A stretch of 64,000 bases of DNA from Negativicoccus succinicivorans (lineage in GTDB: Bacteria; Bacillota; Negativicutes; Veillonellales; Negativicoccaceae): NCBI RefSeq assembly GCF_018372215.1, contig NZ_JAHAJN010000007.1, positions 15,394-79,393 of the forward strand, read 5' to 3'. The notes under the pieces are model-generated. The model saw only the letters and a list, made by a program, of their open reading frames with translations. It did not search any database and was not told the origin of the DNA. The position numbers and the translations under genes are program-made. Shown here one piece after another: positions 55,544-63,311 of the stretch; positions within the stretch are counted from its first letter, which is position 1; each line of letters starts with the position of its first letter.

Positions 55544-56317
55544 ATGGAATTGTTTTCCACGGATATTTTGCTTTTATTGGCATTAATCGCGGCGGGATTT
55601 ATTTCCGCCTTCATTGACAGTGTGGTCGGCGGCGGCGGTTTGATTTCATTGCCGGCCATGTTGCTGACGGGTCTTCCGCCGACGGTGGCGCTCGGAACGA
55701 ACAAACTGGCCGCGATCGCGGGAGTTTTAACCTCAAGCACCACGTTTTGGCGGCGGGGGATGGTCGAAAAAAAGCTGGTGGTATATTTATTACCGCTGGC
55801 TTTTCTAAGCTCAATGCTTGGTTCGTATGTCATTATGCAAATCGCCTCGTTCGCCTTTGAGCCGGTAATTATCGGCGCCTTGGTGATCGTCGCGCTGGTC
55901 GTTCTTTTCAAAAAGGACTGGGGCGGCCAATCTACGTATCGCGGACGAAGTCGTAATGTTTGGCTGGCGGCGACGCTCGCCGCGGCGGGCTGCGCTTTTT
56001 ATGACGGTTTTATCGGCCCCGGCACCGGATCTTTCATGATGATGGCGTTTGTCGCCATGGGTTTTGATTTTGTACGGGCGGCGGGCAACAGTCGTTGCCT
56101 GAATGCGGCCAGCAATTGCGGCAGTTTAGTGTTCTTCCTGTTTTTGGGGCAGGTGCATTTCGGTTACGGTTTGGCGATGGCGTTGGGCATGGTGGCCGGC
56201 GGGTACGCCGGCGCGCGCACGGCAATGGTGCGCGGCAACGGTTTTGTGCGGCTGTTGTTTCTGCTGATTGTCGGCGCGTTGATCATCAAGCTCGCATGGG
56301 GGTACTGGGGCGCATGA
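55544..56317 (+). CDS. TSUP-family (TauE/SafE) membrane permease
   Basis: A 257-residue protein with about eight hydrophobic segments. Signatures: AAGFISAFIDSVVGGGGLISLPAML near the N-terminus (shown here in part, about 17-40) and the second-repeat GFIGPGTGSFMMMAF. The family moves small sulfur-containing or other organic anions; the substrate is unknown. The stop overlaps the SDR start (ATGA). Confidence 0.88.
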   Translation: MELFSTDILLLLALIAAGFISAFIDSVVGGGGLISLPAMLLTGLPPTVALGTNKLAAIAGVLTSSTTFWRRGMVEKKLVVYLLPLAFLSSMLGSYVIMQIASFAFEPVIIGALVIVALVVLFKKDWGGQSTYRGRSRNVWLAATLAAAGCAFYDGFIGPGTGSFMMMAFVAMGFDFVRAAGNSRCLNAASNCGSLVFFLFLGQVHFGYGLAMALGMVAGGYAGARTAMVRGNGFVRLLFLLIVGALIIKLAWGYWGA

Positions 56318-57036
56318 AGCAAAGTGTTGTGATTACCGGAGGGACTTCGGGGATCGGTCTTGCCACGGCGAAAATTTTAGCCGCATCGGGTTTCCGTCCT
56401 CTTTTAGTGGGGCGCGATCCCGAACGCGGCGCGGCCGCCTTGACAACCGTTCCCGCGGCCCGATTCTTGCAGGGAGATGTGGCCGATCCGAACGGGGCGG
56501 AAGCCATTTTTGCGCAGGCGGCGCAGTACGGCCCGATCGTCGGACTGGTCACCGGCGCCGGTATCTATCATGAAGCGCTTTTAAGTGAGGAAACGGAAGC
56601 CGCGTTGGCGGAACTTTTTGCCACGAATGTCTACGGCACGATTCGTTGCTGCCGCGCGGCGATTCCCTACTTACGTGAGACGCGCGGCGCGGTCGTTACG
56701 GTAGCCTCTGACGCCGCGGTCAACGGGAATGTGGCCGCCTCCCTCTATGCGGCCACTAAGGGAGCGGTGCTCGCTTTTACGCGTTCATGGAGTCTCGAAA
56801 TGGCGGTTTACGGAGTGCGGGTGAATGCGGTTTTGCCCGGTGATACCGAGACGCCGTTGACCCAAGCGCAATGGCAAACGCCGGCGGACCGCGAAGAGAT
56901 GGCGGCGCATTATCCTTTACAGCGGATCGCGACAGCGGACGAAGTGGCGGAAGTGATCGCTTTTTTACTGTCGCCGCGCGCGTCCTTCATCACCGGCGCG
57001 GGGATTCCCGTTGATGGCGGCCTCACCGCATGGTAA
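56314..57036 (+). CDS. Short-chain dehydrogenase/reductase
   Basis: A 240-residue NAD(P)-dependent oxidoreductase: cofactor motif TGGTSGIG (about 8-15), a substrate-side Ser in VASDAA, and the catalytic pair YAATK. The C-terminal FITGAGIPVDGG is typical of FabG-like SDRs. Coupled to the TSUP gene; the substrate is unknown. Confidence 0.92.
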   Translation: MKQSVVITGGTSGIGLATAKILAASGFRPLLVGRDPERGAAALTTVPAARFLQGDVADPNGAEAIFAQAAQYGPIVGLVTGAGIYHEALLSEETEAALAELFATNVYGTIRCCRAAIPYLRETRGAVVTVASDAAVNGNVAASLYAATKGAVLAFTRSWSLEMAVYGVRVNAVLPGDTETPLTQAQWQTPADREEMAAHYPLQRIATADEVAEVIAFLLSPRASFITGAGIPVDGGLTAW

Positions 57037-57171
57037 GGCGGCGCCGATGATCGATCGTTGCCATGTGAAAAAAACAAGATCCCAGGGAGCGTAAACATGT
57101 CCGATCGATTGATTAGCATCGCATTAAAGTCTGTTTTTCACATTGCTTTCGGGGTCAGTTAGCGGCAATTG

Positions 57172-57180
57172 TGGTACAAT
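57172..57180 (+). promoter_or_regulatory. Extended -10 promoter
   Basis: TGG plus TACAAT (57175-57180), ahead of the helical-repeat protein gene. Confidence 0.5.
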
Positions 57181-57218
57181 AAAGACAGAAGAGTTATTTT
57201 TGCGAAGGGGTGAATCAT

Positions 57219-58361
57219 ATGTCAAAAGACAAACGAAAAATTAAGAATCCGGAGCATGAAGACATTCGTCCGATGGCGGAAGCGCAAGAAGACGTGGAAA
57301 AATTAGGTGCGCATGTCCCGGCACCGCAAGTGGAAACGACACCGGCGGCGCCGGAAGTGCCGGCCGCTTATGATGAACGCGACCTGGAAGCGGAAAATTT
57401 AATCCGCTGGGGCGCCGCGCGCGCGGGTGTCATTTCGATGACGCCGTTTTTGGGCGGAATTGCTTTGATGGCCAATGAAGTATATATGATCAGCCGGTTG
57501 GCGAAAGTGTACGATGTCAAACTTTCGGATCGTACCATTATGAGTTTCCTCGGTGCGTTCGGCGCACGTGTCGTCGGTTCGATCGCCGCGATGCTGATCC
57601 CGATTCCGGGCGTCGGTTTACCGGTTGCCGTTTCCGTTACCTATGGTGTCGGTCGTGTGGCGCAGTCGTGGATTAAAGACGGCTTGCCGCTCGATATTAA
57701 GCCGTATGTGGAGAAGTTTGAAGACCTGAAACAGGAAGGTCAGGAAAAAGTCGAAGAAATTGCCAACAATGTAAAAAAAGATGAGCCGTTGGGCGACGAA
57801 ACGCAGGACTTTATGGAAGACTACGCCGGTCAGGCTAAAGTACATAAATTCTTGGGTACGGCCGACAAAGCGCTGACGGAATTGCTGTTGACTTTCGGTG
57901 TATCGCAGGCGCAGATCGACGATAAAAAAGCGTTGGCGAAAGGTATTTTTGAAGTCACGAAAGACACGGCGGAAGAACTGGCGGTCGAAGTCAAAGAACG
58001 CGTTAATGAAGCCAGCGCCGATGCCAAATTGCGTGCGGAATTACTGAAAGACCGAGCCCAACAAAAAGCGGATGAAGTGAAAGAAAAATCTGTGGATTGG
58101 CAGGCGAAAGCCGAAGATAAAGTAGCGGAATTAAAAGATCGCGTGCAGGAAAAAGCGGCGGAAGCAAAAGAGAAGGCCGCGGAAGCGAAAGAAGAAGCAG
58201 CCGATAAAGCGGCAGAATTAAAGGACCGCGTGCAGGAAAAAGCGGAGGAAGCAAAAGAGAAAGCCGCGGCAGCGAAAGAAGATGCGGCTGATAAAGCGGC
58301 AGAATTAAAAGATAAAGTCGAAGCCCGCGCGGAAGAAATTAAAGCAGAACAGAAACATTAA
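57219..58361 (+). CDS. DUF697-like membrane protein with LEA-like helical repeats
   Basis: A 380-residue protein in three parts: a charged N-terminus; a region with two hydrophobic segments (about 65-150: LIRWGAARAGVISMTPFLGG, GSIAAMLIPIPGVGLPVAVS) similar to DUF697/YcjF-type proteins; and a Lys/Glu/Ala-rich C-terminal half with 29-residue repeats of 11-mer character. It is likely a membrane-associated stress or scaffold protein, an inference from composition. The ATG at 57219 has AGGGGTGA 5 bases upstream. Confidence 0.7.
   Translation: MSKDKRKIKNPEHEDIRPMAEAQEDVEKLGAHVPAPQVETTPAAPEVPAAYDERDLEAENLIRWGAARAGVISMTPFLGGIALMANEVYMISRLAKVYDVKLSDRTIMSFLGAFGARVVGSIAAMLIPIPGVGLPVAVSVTYGVGRVAQSWIKDGLPLDIKPYVEKFEDLKQEGQEKVEEIANNVKKDEPLGDETQDFMEDYAGQAKVHKFLGTADKALTELLLTFGVSQAQIDDKKALAKGIFEVTKDTAEELAVEVKERVNEASADAKLRAELLKDRAQQKADEVKEKSVDWQAKAEDKVAELKDRVQEKAAEAKEKAAEAKEEAADKAAELKDRVQEKAEEAKEKAAAAKEDAADKAAELKDKVEARAEEIKAEQKH
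58128..58358 (+). repeat. 87-bp in-frame tandem repeat, 2.6 copies
   Basis: Units start at 58128, 58215 and 58302, each beginning GAATTAAAAGA or a close variant. They encode a 29-residue unit (ELKDRVQEKA..., ending AADKAA). Copies 1 and 2 differ at only a few positions. Confidence 0.9.
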
Positions 58362-58485
58362 AAGCGATTACTGCGGAAGGTCACGAGCATATACGCGTGC
58401 TGTTCGCAAAAGAAAACGCTAATGAAAGCTAAAGATATCATGACATCGCGTTGGGACACGGGCATTGCCCGGGGGAGGAACTTTA

Positions 58486-58722
58486 ATGAGCGACTTGGAT
58501 AATATGAAAATGAAAGCCGAAGCGAAAGTGGAAGAACTGGCGGCCAAAGCCAGATACGAAGCGGAAAAAGCGGAGGCGGACGGCGGCGAATTGGCCGATA
58601 AAGCGAAAGCGAAAGCGGACGAATACGCCGCGAAAGCAAAAGGCGCGTATGCCGACGCTAAACAAAGCGTCGAAGACGCGGCGGAAAAGGTAAAACAGGA
58701 AATTCACGAAGCGACGAAGTAA
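58486..58722 (+). CDS. Small Ala/Lys/Glu-rich helical protein, 78 aa
   Basis: LEA- or YtxH-like composition with no hydrophobic segment. It shares the KAKAKADEYAAKAKGA style of heptad and 11-mer with the C-terminal half of the preceding protein, which suggests a shared origin or role. GGGGGAGGAA precedes the ATG at 58486. Function unknown. Confidence 0.7.
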   Translation: MSDLDNMKMKAEAKVEELAAKARYEAEKAEADGGELADKAKAKADEYAAKAKGAYADAKQSVEDAAEKVKQEIHEATK

Positions 58723-58736
58723 GGGGGAACATCTCT

Positions 58737-59066
58737 ATGGGAAGATTGTTCAAACTCTTATTTCGCATGTATTCGGCCAAAAAGTTTTTAGGCTATTTCG
58801 GAACGTTAGGCAGACGCGCGGGATTCTTGCGGCAGGCAGTTGTCTTGTTTTATTGTCTGCGTGACTCGCGGACGCCGAATTTTGTACGGCTTGCCATTTT
58901 GGGGGCGCTGGGGTATATGATTACGCCGGGCGACCTCTTGCCGGATTTTATTGCCGGCATCGGCTGGTTGGATGATGCGGCGGTTGTCGCCGGGGCAATG
59001 AAAATTGCCAATAAATATATCCAGCCGGAACACGTGATAAAAGCCAAGAAATTTTTTCCGGGTTGA
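58737..59066 (+). CDS. YkvA-family (DUF1232) membrane protein
   Basis: A 109-residue protein with a hydrophobic core LGALGYMITPGDLLPDFIAG, the DUF1232 signature (YxxxPxDLIPD). It is often linked to envelope stress in other species; the role here is inferred from the helical-repeat neighbours. It lies 14 bases after the preceding gene. Confidence 0.82.
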   Translation: MGRLFKLLFRMYSAKKFLGYFGTLGRRAGFLRQAVVLFYCLRDSRTPNFVRLAILGALGYMITPGDLLPDFIAGIGWLDDAAVVAGAMKIANKYIQPEHVIKAKKFFPG

Positions 59067-59068
59067 GA

Positions 59069-59098
59069 AAAAGCGCTTACCTTTGGGTAAGCGCTTTT
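59069..59098. terminator. Intrinsic terminator
   Basis: AAAAGCGCTTACC-TTTG-GGTAAGCGCTTTT; symmetrical. Confidence 0.88.
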
Positions 59099-59339
59099 GT
59101 TTTGTCGGCGCGTCATGTACCGACGGCGGTATAAACTTATTTCCTTTGATCGGGATCGCGCGGCGCGAGCGGCGGCAGACCGGGTAACGTGCGCCGGCGC
59201 CTTTGGCCGCGATCGAGATCATATAAATATTACCGTTTTCATTTTAGCCACACGAGATATATAACGCCCACAATGCCCGCCGTTGGGGGCTTTTATATTT
59301 TCGTTTCTTCTCTATCATCTTAATTTACGCCAGCGAATT
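59099..59339. other. Junction between backbone and prophage
   Basis: No gene is seen. Base composition drops to AT-rich near 59220, which may be the prophage edge. A bulged hairpin GCCCGCC-GTT-GGGGGC followed by TTTT (about 59276-59294) resembles a weak + strand terminator. The attL core cannot be identified without the right end of the element. Confidence 0.4.
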
Positions 59340-59358
59340 TTCCCCCATTCTTCCCCCA
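59340..59358. repeat. Two TTCCCCCA direct repeats next to the integrase stop
   Basis: TTCCCCCA at 59340-59347 and 59351-59358, 11 bp apart (about one helical turn). The place and spacing fit integrase or excisionase arm-type sites. Confidence 0.45.
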
Positions 59359-59364
59359 AAAAAA

Positions 59365-60510
59365 TTACATTGATATTTCGTCGAGCTTGTCGGCGGCGTC
59401 ACGATGCATTTTTTCACTTGCATGCGAATAAACGGCAAGCGTCGTTTTCGGATTGATATGCCCGACGCGTTCCATGATCGTTTTTAGTGGAACGCCTAAT
59501 TCCGCCAATAAAAATATATGAGTATGGCGGAATACATGCGTTGAAATATGACGCGGCAATTTAAGCGAGCGAAGCATGCGGTTTATGTTGGAAAAGCGTA
59601 TAGGGTTGCCCGTCGACGTTGTAAAAAAGTAGCCTTTTTCCGTGTATTTTCGTTTACCCCATGCGGCGGCCGCCTTCATGTTTTCAATGCGGATCTGTTT
59701 TAGAATTTCAATGGCGCGGCTATTGAGCGCCACAGTCCGGAATGATGATAGCGTTTTCGGCGGCGTTTTTATTTCTTTAGCGGAAAGCCTAACGGCCTGT
59801 GAAATCGTGCCGTTTATATCAATGTTTTCACCGTCAAAATCTTGATACCGGAGCGCGGAACATTCGCCGACGCGTAAGCCGGTAAGTGCTATAAATTCAA
59901 GCATAAGGGCGTAACGCGGTTTTATTTCATGCACTTTTTGCAGTACTTCCGCTAATTCTTCACGCGTTAAAAACTTTTCCCGCGCGCGTTTTACATCGTC
60001 AACTGTTTTTGCGCGTCCGGAAACGGTCATCTCGTGGATAAAACTTATATCTGTTATATACTTCATGCGTTTAGCGTATTTCATTGACTGCTTGAAAAAT
60101 GAGGCGGTCATGCCGACAGTAACGCCGGACAAGTCGCGTATTTTAATAAATGCCTTTTGTATAATCGGTAAAGTAAGCGCCGGCACTAAAATGCCGTCGG
60201 GAAATATCTTAATTAGCCGCTTGATATAATCCGCATGCGCGCGCCGTGTTGTCGGTCTAACATCAGGCGCGCGGTATTCCGCATACTCTTTTAACAGTTC
60301 CGCAAGCGTTATATTCTTTTCGGTTTTTGTTTCCTGCGCCTCGTCAATTCTCTTTTGCAGTTCGGTGGTTGCCCACTTAATGGTCGCATTGGTCTTTTTA
60401 TCCATGGTAACCGATACGCGCCGACGCGTTCCGGTTAGCCTGTCAACATACGTCTCGACGGCACGATACGACGTGCGGCCGCTTTTTGTCTTTCGCTCCT
60501 CGATATACAT
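59365..60510 (-). CDS. int: Phage tyrosine integrase
   Basis: A 381-residue recombinase. An N-terminal arm-binding domain (YIEERKTKSGRTSYRAVETY), a core-binding SAM-like domain (about 95-180) and a catalytic domain with Arg in TGLRVGECSALRY, HVFRHTH (His and second Arg), GHINPKTT and the nucleophile Tyr in VYSHAS. The ATG at 60510 follows AAGGAGG. It is a normal-length integrase of the Tn916/lambda type in Firmicute phages. Confidence 0.95.
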   Translation of the reverse strand: MYIEERKTKSGRTSYRAVETYVDRLTGTRRRVSVTMDKKTNATIKWATTELQKRIDEAQETKTEKNITLAELLKEYAEYRAPDVRPTTRRAHADYIKRLIKIFPDGILVPALTLPIIQKAFIKIRDLSGVTVGMTASFFKQSMKYAKRMKYITDISFIHEMTVSGRAKTVDDVKRAREKFLTREELAEVLQKVHEIKPRYALMLEFIALTGLRVGECSALRYQDFDGENIDINGTISQAVRLSAKEIKTPPKTLSSFRTVALNSRAIEILKQIRIENMKAAAAWGKRKYTEKGYFFTTSTGNPIRFSNINRMLRSLKLPRHISTHVFRHTHIFLLAELGVPLKTIMERVGHINPKTTLAVYSHASEKMHRDAADKLDEISM

Positions 60511-60663
60511 AGCTTTTCCTCCTTCTTGTGATATAATTAAACATACAGAAAACAGCCCATTTCGGGCGTGTTTCTGTCCGCGTCGCCGTGTTACTGCATC
60601 TCCTAATGTCACGGTTGGCGCATCTCTCCGCGGGGCGTTGGTAGCGTCCCGCTTTTAATTTAT

Positions 60664-61080
60664 TTAATTATTTAGTGCTTGTTTCGGCTTTGAAAATATA
60701 ATCATCAAAAATGATATTGGTGCGCCAAATATAAACAATGTCAACAGTGCCATTATTGTTGATTTGATCGTTGACCATTTAAGCGAGCGGCTATAAAAGT
60801 AAGTAAAAACAGCGTTAATTATTACTAGATCTAGCGCTAGCCACCTGTAAAACGCGCTATACTCAAAGGCGGTTGCGTTGAATCGGTGTCCATACGCTGA
60901 CGACCAATAGCTCCCCGCAATGGCTAACAACACAAAGAAAATAATAGCCACGGCGGTTTCTATTAAGGCGTAAGTGCGTTTTGAATAAAGTGGTTTATTC
61001 GCAAGCGCTTGCTTTTGATACTGACTGTATATCGCATAAGACGCGCCAATAATAACAGCCCACTCCAAAATAGTATCCAT
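60664..61080 (-). CDS. Phage-borne membrane protein, 138 aa
   Basis: Not recognised. Four hydrophobic segments (about 6-22, 43-62, 81-99 and 110-130). It lies between repressor and integrase, where phages often carry lysogenic conversion or superinfection-exclusion genes; that role is inference. A G-rich site (AAAGGGGGG) lies about 10 bases before the ATG at 61080. Confidence 0.65.
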   Translation of the reverse strand: MDTILEWAVIIGASYAIYSQYQKQALANKPLYSKRTYALIETAVAIIFFVLLAIAGSYWSSAYGHRFNATAFEYSAFYRWLALDLVIINAVFTYFYSRSLKWSTIKSTIMALLTLFIFGAPISFLMIIFSKPKQALNN

Positions 61081-61116
61081 TTTTACGTGCCCCCCTTTAC
61101 ATGCGCACAAAAATAA

Positions 61117-61758
61117 TTATTTAATAATACTCTGCTTGATGATAGCGCGGCCCAATATACGGAAATCGTCACAGTTGTTGGCGTTGAATATCATAGGCGG
61201 ATAGGCCGGATTTTCCGACTGCAGAATGACGCTTTCGCCGTTATGATAGAAACGCTTAAGGGTGACGGCGTCGCCGTTGATGCGTACGACTACCACTTGG
61301 CCGGATTCCGCCTCGTTTTGTGACTTGACGAAAACGGTGTCGCCGTCATAAATTCCTATGCCCGTCATACTGTCGCCGCTAACATGTAAGCAAAAATCAG
61401 CGTTTGTCGTTGTTCCGACATAGCCTTCAAAATTTTCTTCCGACAATATCGGTTCGCCGGCTGCCGTAGTCCCAAGTAAAGGGACTTTTTTTAATTTAGG
61501 AATAAACACATTGGGGTCATCGGGGATTGAAACAGTCCTGCCCTTATCTTCCAACAAGTCCGATTTATTAATTTTGAAATAATTAGCAAGTTGTTCAACA
61601 ACACCCATGCGCGGCAAAGACTTTTGAAGTAACCACTTGCCGACGGTGCTTTCAGATACGCCTACAATGCGGCTTAATTCTACGTTGTTAAGGTCATGGC
61701 TTTCCATATACATTTTTAAGTTGCGGCTAAAAATAGCACGAATTTCAGTTTCCAACAT
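61117..61758 (-). CDS. CI-like phage repressor with S24 peptidase domain
   Basis: A 213-residue protein: an N-terminal XRE helix-turn-helix (LSRIVGVSESTVGKWLLQKS, about 29-48), a linker with the Ala-Gly self-cleavage site (GTTAAGEP), and a C-terminal LexA/S24 domain with the nucleophile Ser in HVSGDSM and the Lys in DAVTLKRF. It would maintain lysogeny and be cleaved on RecA activation. AAAGGAG lies upstream of the ATG. Confidence 0.93.
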   Translation of the reverse strand: MLETEIRAIFSRNLKMYMESHDLNNVELSRIVGVSESTVGKWLLQKSLPRMGVVEQLANYFKINKSDLLEDKGRTVSIPDDPNVFIPKLKKVPLLGTTAAGEPILSEENFEGYVGTTTNADFCLHVSGDSMTGIGIYDGDTVFVKSQNEAESGQVVVVRINGDAVTLKRFYHNGESVILQSENPAYPPMIFNANNCDDFRILGRAIIKQSIIK

Positions 61759-61783
61759 GGCAATCTCCGCTCCTTTTATGAAT

Positions 61784-61812
61784 AGTATAGATTAAAATTC
61801 TTGGGTGGTCAA
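61784..61812 (-). promoter_or_regulatory. Leftward repressor promoter
   Basis: On the minus strand: TTGACC (61812-61807), a 17-bp spacer and TATACT (61789-61784). Confidence 0.8.
61788..61802. promoter_or_regulatory. Operator-like 15-mer O1
   Basis: TAGATTAAAATTCTT, overlapping the -10 and spacer of the leftward promoter. It shares the TAG...ATTCT frame of O2 and O3. Confidence 0.55.
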
Positions 61813-61842
61813 TATTTTTTGGGGAAAAGTAGAAAAAAAGTC

Positions 61843-61871
61843 TTGACTAGCGTTAAATTCTAGATTATACT
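61843..61871 (+). promoter_or_regulatory. Rightward early promoter
   Basis: TTGACT (61843-61848), a 17-bp spacer and TATACT (61866-61871). Confidence 0.8.
61848..61862. promoter_or_regulatory. Operator-like 15-mer O2
   Basis: TAGCGTTAAATTCTA, lying in the spacer of the rightward promoter; binding there would block RNA polymerase. Confidence 0.6.
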
Positions 61872-61902
61872 ATAACCAAGATAAAGAAACGGAGGTGAGA
61901 AA

Positions 61903-62100
61903 GTGCAAATTTCATTACGAGCGGCGCGCGTAAATGCCCGCCTAACGATCAAAGAGGCGGCGCCGAAAATTGGCATCGGCAAAGATACTTTGATCCGGTG
62001 GGAAAAAGAGCCTTGGCGAGTAAGCGCGTTGTTTCAGCAACGAATTTCACAAACCTATAAGATGCCGATTGATAATATTAATTTTTTGCCCAAAAACTAG
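61903..62100 (+). CDS. Cro-like helix-turn-helix protein, 65 aa
   Basis: The first rightward gene. An XRE-type HTH (TIKEAAPKIGIGKDTLIRWE, about 15-34) fills most of the protein. The GTG start has GGAGGTGA 4 bases upstream. By position and size it is the likely Cro counterpart of the S24 repressor, competing for the same operators. Confidence 0.82.
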   Translation: MQISLRAARVNARLTIKEAAPKIGIGKDTLIRWEKEPWRVSALFQQRISQTYKMPIDNINFLPKN

Positions 62101-62112
62101 AATATAATTCTA
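62098..62112. promoter_or_regulatory. Operator-like 15-mer O3
   Basis: TAGAATATAATTCTA, a near-perfect palindrome that overlaps the stop codon of the cro-like gene and contains a TATAAT. It could control a second early promoter. Confidence 0.55.
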
Positions 62113-62144
62113 TAAAGATGAGGGCGATGAACGGGGGTGAGGTA

Positions 62145-62330
62145 ATGACGTTGAAAGAATCGATTCATGTATACGACCAAAATGAAAAGACGGCTCAGGT
62201 CACCGTCGCAGTGTGTGAGGCACTTCACGGGTTGAGCCGTCAAGACGTACTAACCGTTATAGGCACAGTGCAAATGCTGGCGGATACGGTTTCCGTGTTC
62301 CCGTCTAGCGGACAGGAGTTAACAGAGTAA
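62145..62330 (+). CDS. Phage early protein, 61 aa
   Basis: Not recognised. Small, soluble and mostly helical, with hydrophobic TVAVCEALHGLSRQDVLTVI. The ATG at 62145 follows GGGGGTGAGG; an earlier ATG at 62118 is less well placed. Confidence 0.6.
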   Translation: MTLKESIHVYDQNEKTAQVTVAVCEALHGLSRQDVLTVIGTVQMLADTVSVFPSSGQELTE

Positions 62331-62451
62331 GTATTTCTTTGTAAATACGCATGTATTCGTTTGCATACGCTTGCGGGGCTTGTATCAAGCGAGGGTATCT
62401 TGTCAGATACAGAATCGTCAAGTCGTGTGCACGTTGTTCGATGGTAAGCAT
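62305..62451 (-). CDS. Small phage protein on the opposite strand, 48 aa
   Basis: Not recognised. Helical, Tyr/Leu-rich (LTIEQRAHDLTILYLTRYPR). A full AAAGGAGGTG lies before the ATG at 62451. It overlaps the 3' end of the previous gene in convergent orientation. Its ribosome-binding site lies in one arm of the inverted repeat at 62454-62499. Confidence 0.55.
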   Translation of the reverse strand: MLTIEQRAHDLTILYLTRYPRLIQAPQAYANEYMRIYKEILTLLTPVR

Positions 62452-62453
62452 AA

Positions 62454-62499
62454 TTTCACCTCCTTTCTGAGGTGAGTATATCACGCAAAGGAGGTGAAA
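62454..62499. repeat. 13-bp inverted repeat carrying two Shine-Dalgarno sites
   Basis: TTTCACCTCCTTT (62454-62466) and AAAGGAGGTGAAA (62487-62499) are exact reverse complements around a 20-base loop. Each strand therefore offers a perfect ribosome-binding site for the divergent small genes on either side. Confidence 0.85.
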
Positions 62500-62500
62500 C

Positions 62501-62560
62501 ATGAACGAGTTAACCGTTAAAGAGTTCGCCGCAAGACATGTAAGACGAAGAAAGGAGTGA
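62501..62560 (+). CDS. Possible 19-residue basic peptide
   Basis: ATG at 62501 directly after AAAGGAGGTGAAAC; TGA at 62558-62560. The sequence runs MNELTVKEFAARHVRRRKE. It resembles the first residues of phage DNA-binding or excisionase-like proteins (xVKEFAARHxVxRR), so it may be a truncated relic or simply a translation-coupling ORF for the next gene. Confidence 0.4.
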   Translation: MNELTVKEFAARHVRRRKE

Positions 62561-62566
62561 GAAAAG

Positions 62567-62779
62567 ATGCCAAAGAGAAAGCCATTCAAAAGGCAACATA
62601 AGCAAGGGCTTAATGTTCACATCAAAGCGACGGCTTATCGCGCATCGCAAGTTAAGGAGATCGTGCAAATGGCGGCTGACATACAAAAAGAGCACAGATG
62701 CGACTGTACTCTTTTCGTAAACACAGATCAATGTTTTGAGTTAATCGGCGGGTGCATTAACGAGAAAGAGGGGGCGTAA
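62567..62779 (+). CDS. Phage early protein, 70 aa
   Basis: Not recognised. A very basic N-terminus (about 1-15) is followed by an alpha/beta region with two Cys (CDC) and FELIGGC. AAAGGAG lies about 9 bases before the ATG. It could bind nucleic acid by charge alone. Confidence 0.6.
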   Translation: MPKRKPFKRQHKQGLNVHIKATAYRASQVKEIVQMAADIQKEHRCDCTLFVNTDQCFELIGGCINEKEGA

Positions 62780-62782
62780 AGC

Positions 62783-63064
62783 ATGCAGGAAATTATGGTG
62801 GTAGACGGCCCGGTGTCCGTTCCGGCCAAGGATATTTGGTGTAAAACGGGCGGCCTGAAAAAGTTTGTCGGACTTGGTCTTTCGACGATCCGCGCGCACG
62901 TTGCGGATATGGAGGCGAGCGGCGCATACGACGATAAAATCATCGTATATCCGGGCGGAATGCGGCTGGTAAATTTAGCGGCGTTCATTGATTATCTAGT
63001 AGCGACGCAGAGCGTAAAGGCGCTAAAGGTGGCGAAACGAAATGAAAAAGAAGATGCGGCGTAA
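62783..63064 (+). CDS. Phage excisionase- or wHTH-like protein, 93 aa
   Basis: A core with GLGLSTIRAHVADMEASGAY and MRLVNLAAFIDYLV, the layout of MerR-like winged-helix excisionases and anchor proteins (recognition helix, then a wing ending in hydrophobic helix). It lacks the usual Tyr/Trp of Xis, so the assignment is tentative. It overlaps the next gene. Confidence 0.5.
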   Translation: MQEIMVVDGPVSVPAKDIWCKTGGLKKFVGLGLSTIRAHVADMEASGAYDDKIIVYPGGMRLVNLAAFIDYLVATQSVKALKVAKRNEKEDAA

Positions 63065-63311
63065 AAAATTGACCGTCGTTCAAAGACTGGTATTAGCATT
63101 AATTTTTATTCATGAGCATTGGCGGACTATCGGGGCGGCTATCGGCGGAGCGCTTATGTTAATAGGTGCGGCAAACTTAATCACGGGCGACGTTGCGTTA
63201 TATGTTGATTATTCGGTGGCGCTTAAGTATTTGGCTAAAAGCTGGGGCGCGATAATCGGCGGCGGCGCGCTGGTGAGCCTATGCGTTGACTTGGAGGAGG
63301 TGGCGAGATGA
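63042..63311 (+). CDS. Phage membrane protein, 89 aa
   Basis: A Lys/Arg-rich N-terminus, then two hydrophobic segments (about 11-45 and 68-85) with Gly-rich helices (GAAIGGALMLIGAAN, GAIIGGGALVSLCV). Not recognised. It overlaps both neighbours by a few bases, typical of compact phage operons. Confidence 0.6.
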   Translation: MKKKMRRKKLTVVQRLVLALIFIHEHWRTIGAAIGGALMLIGAANLITGDVALYVDYSVALKYLAKSWGAIIGGGALVSLCVDLEEVAR

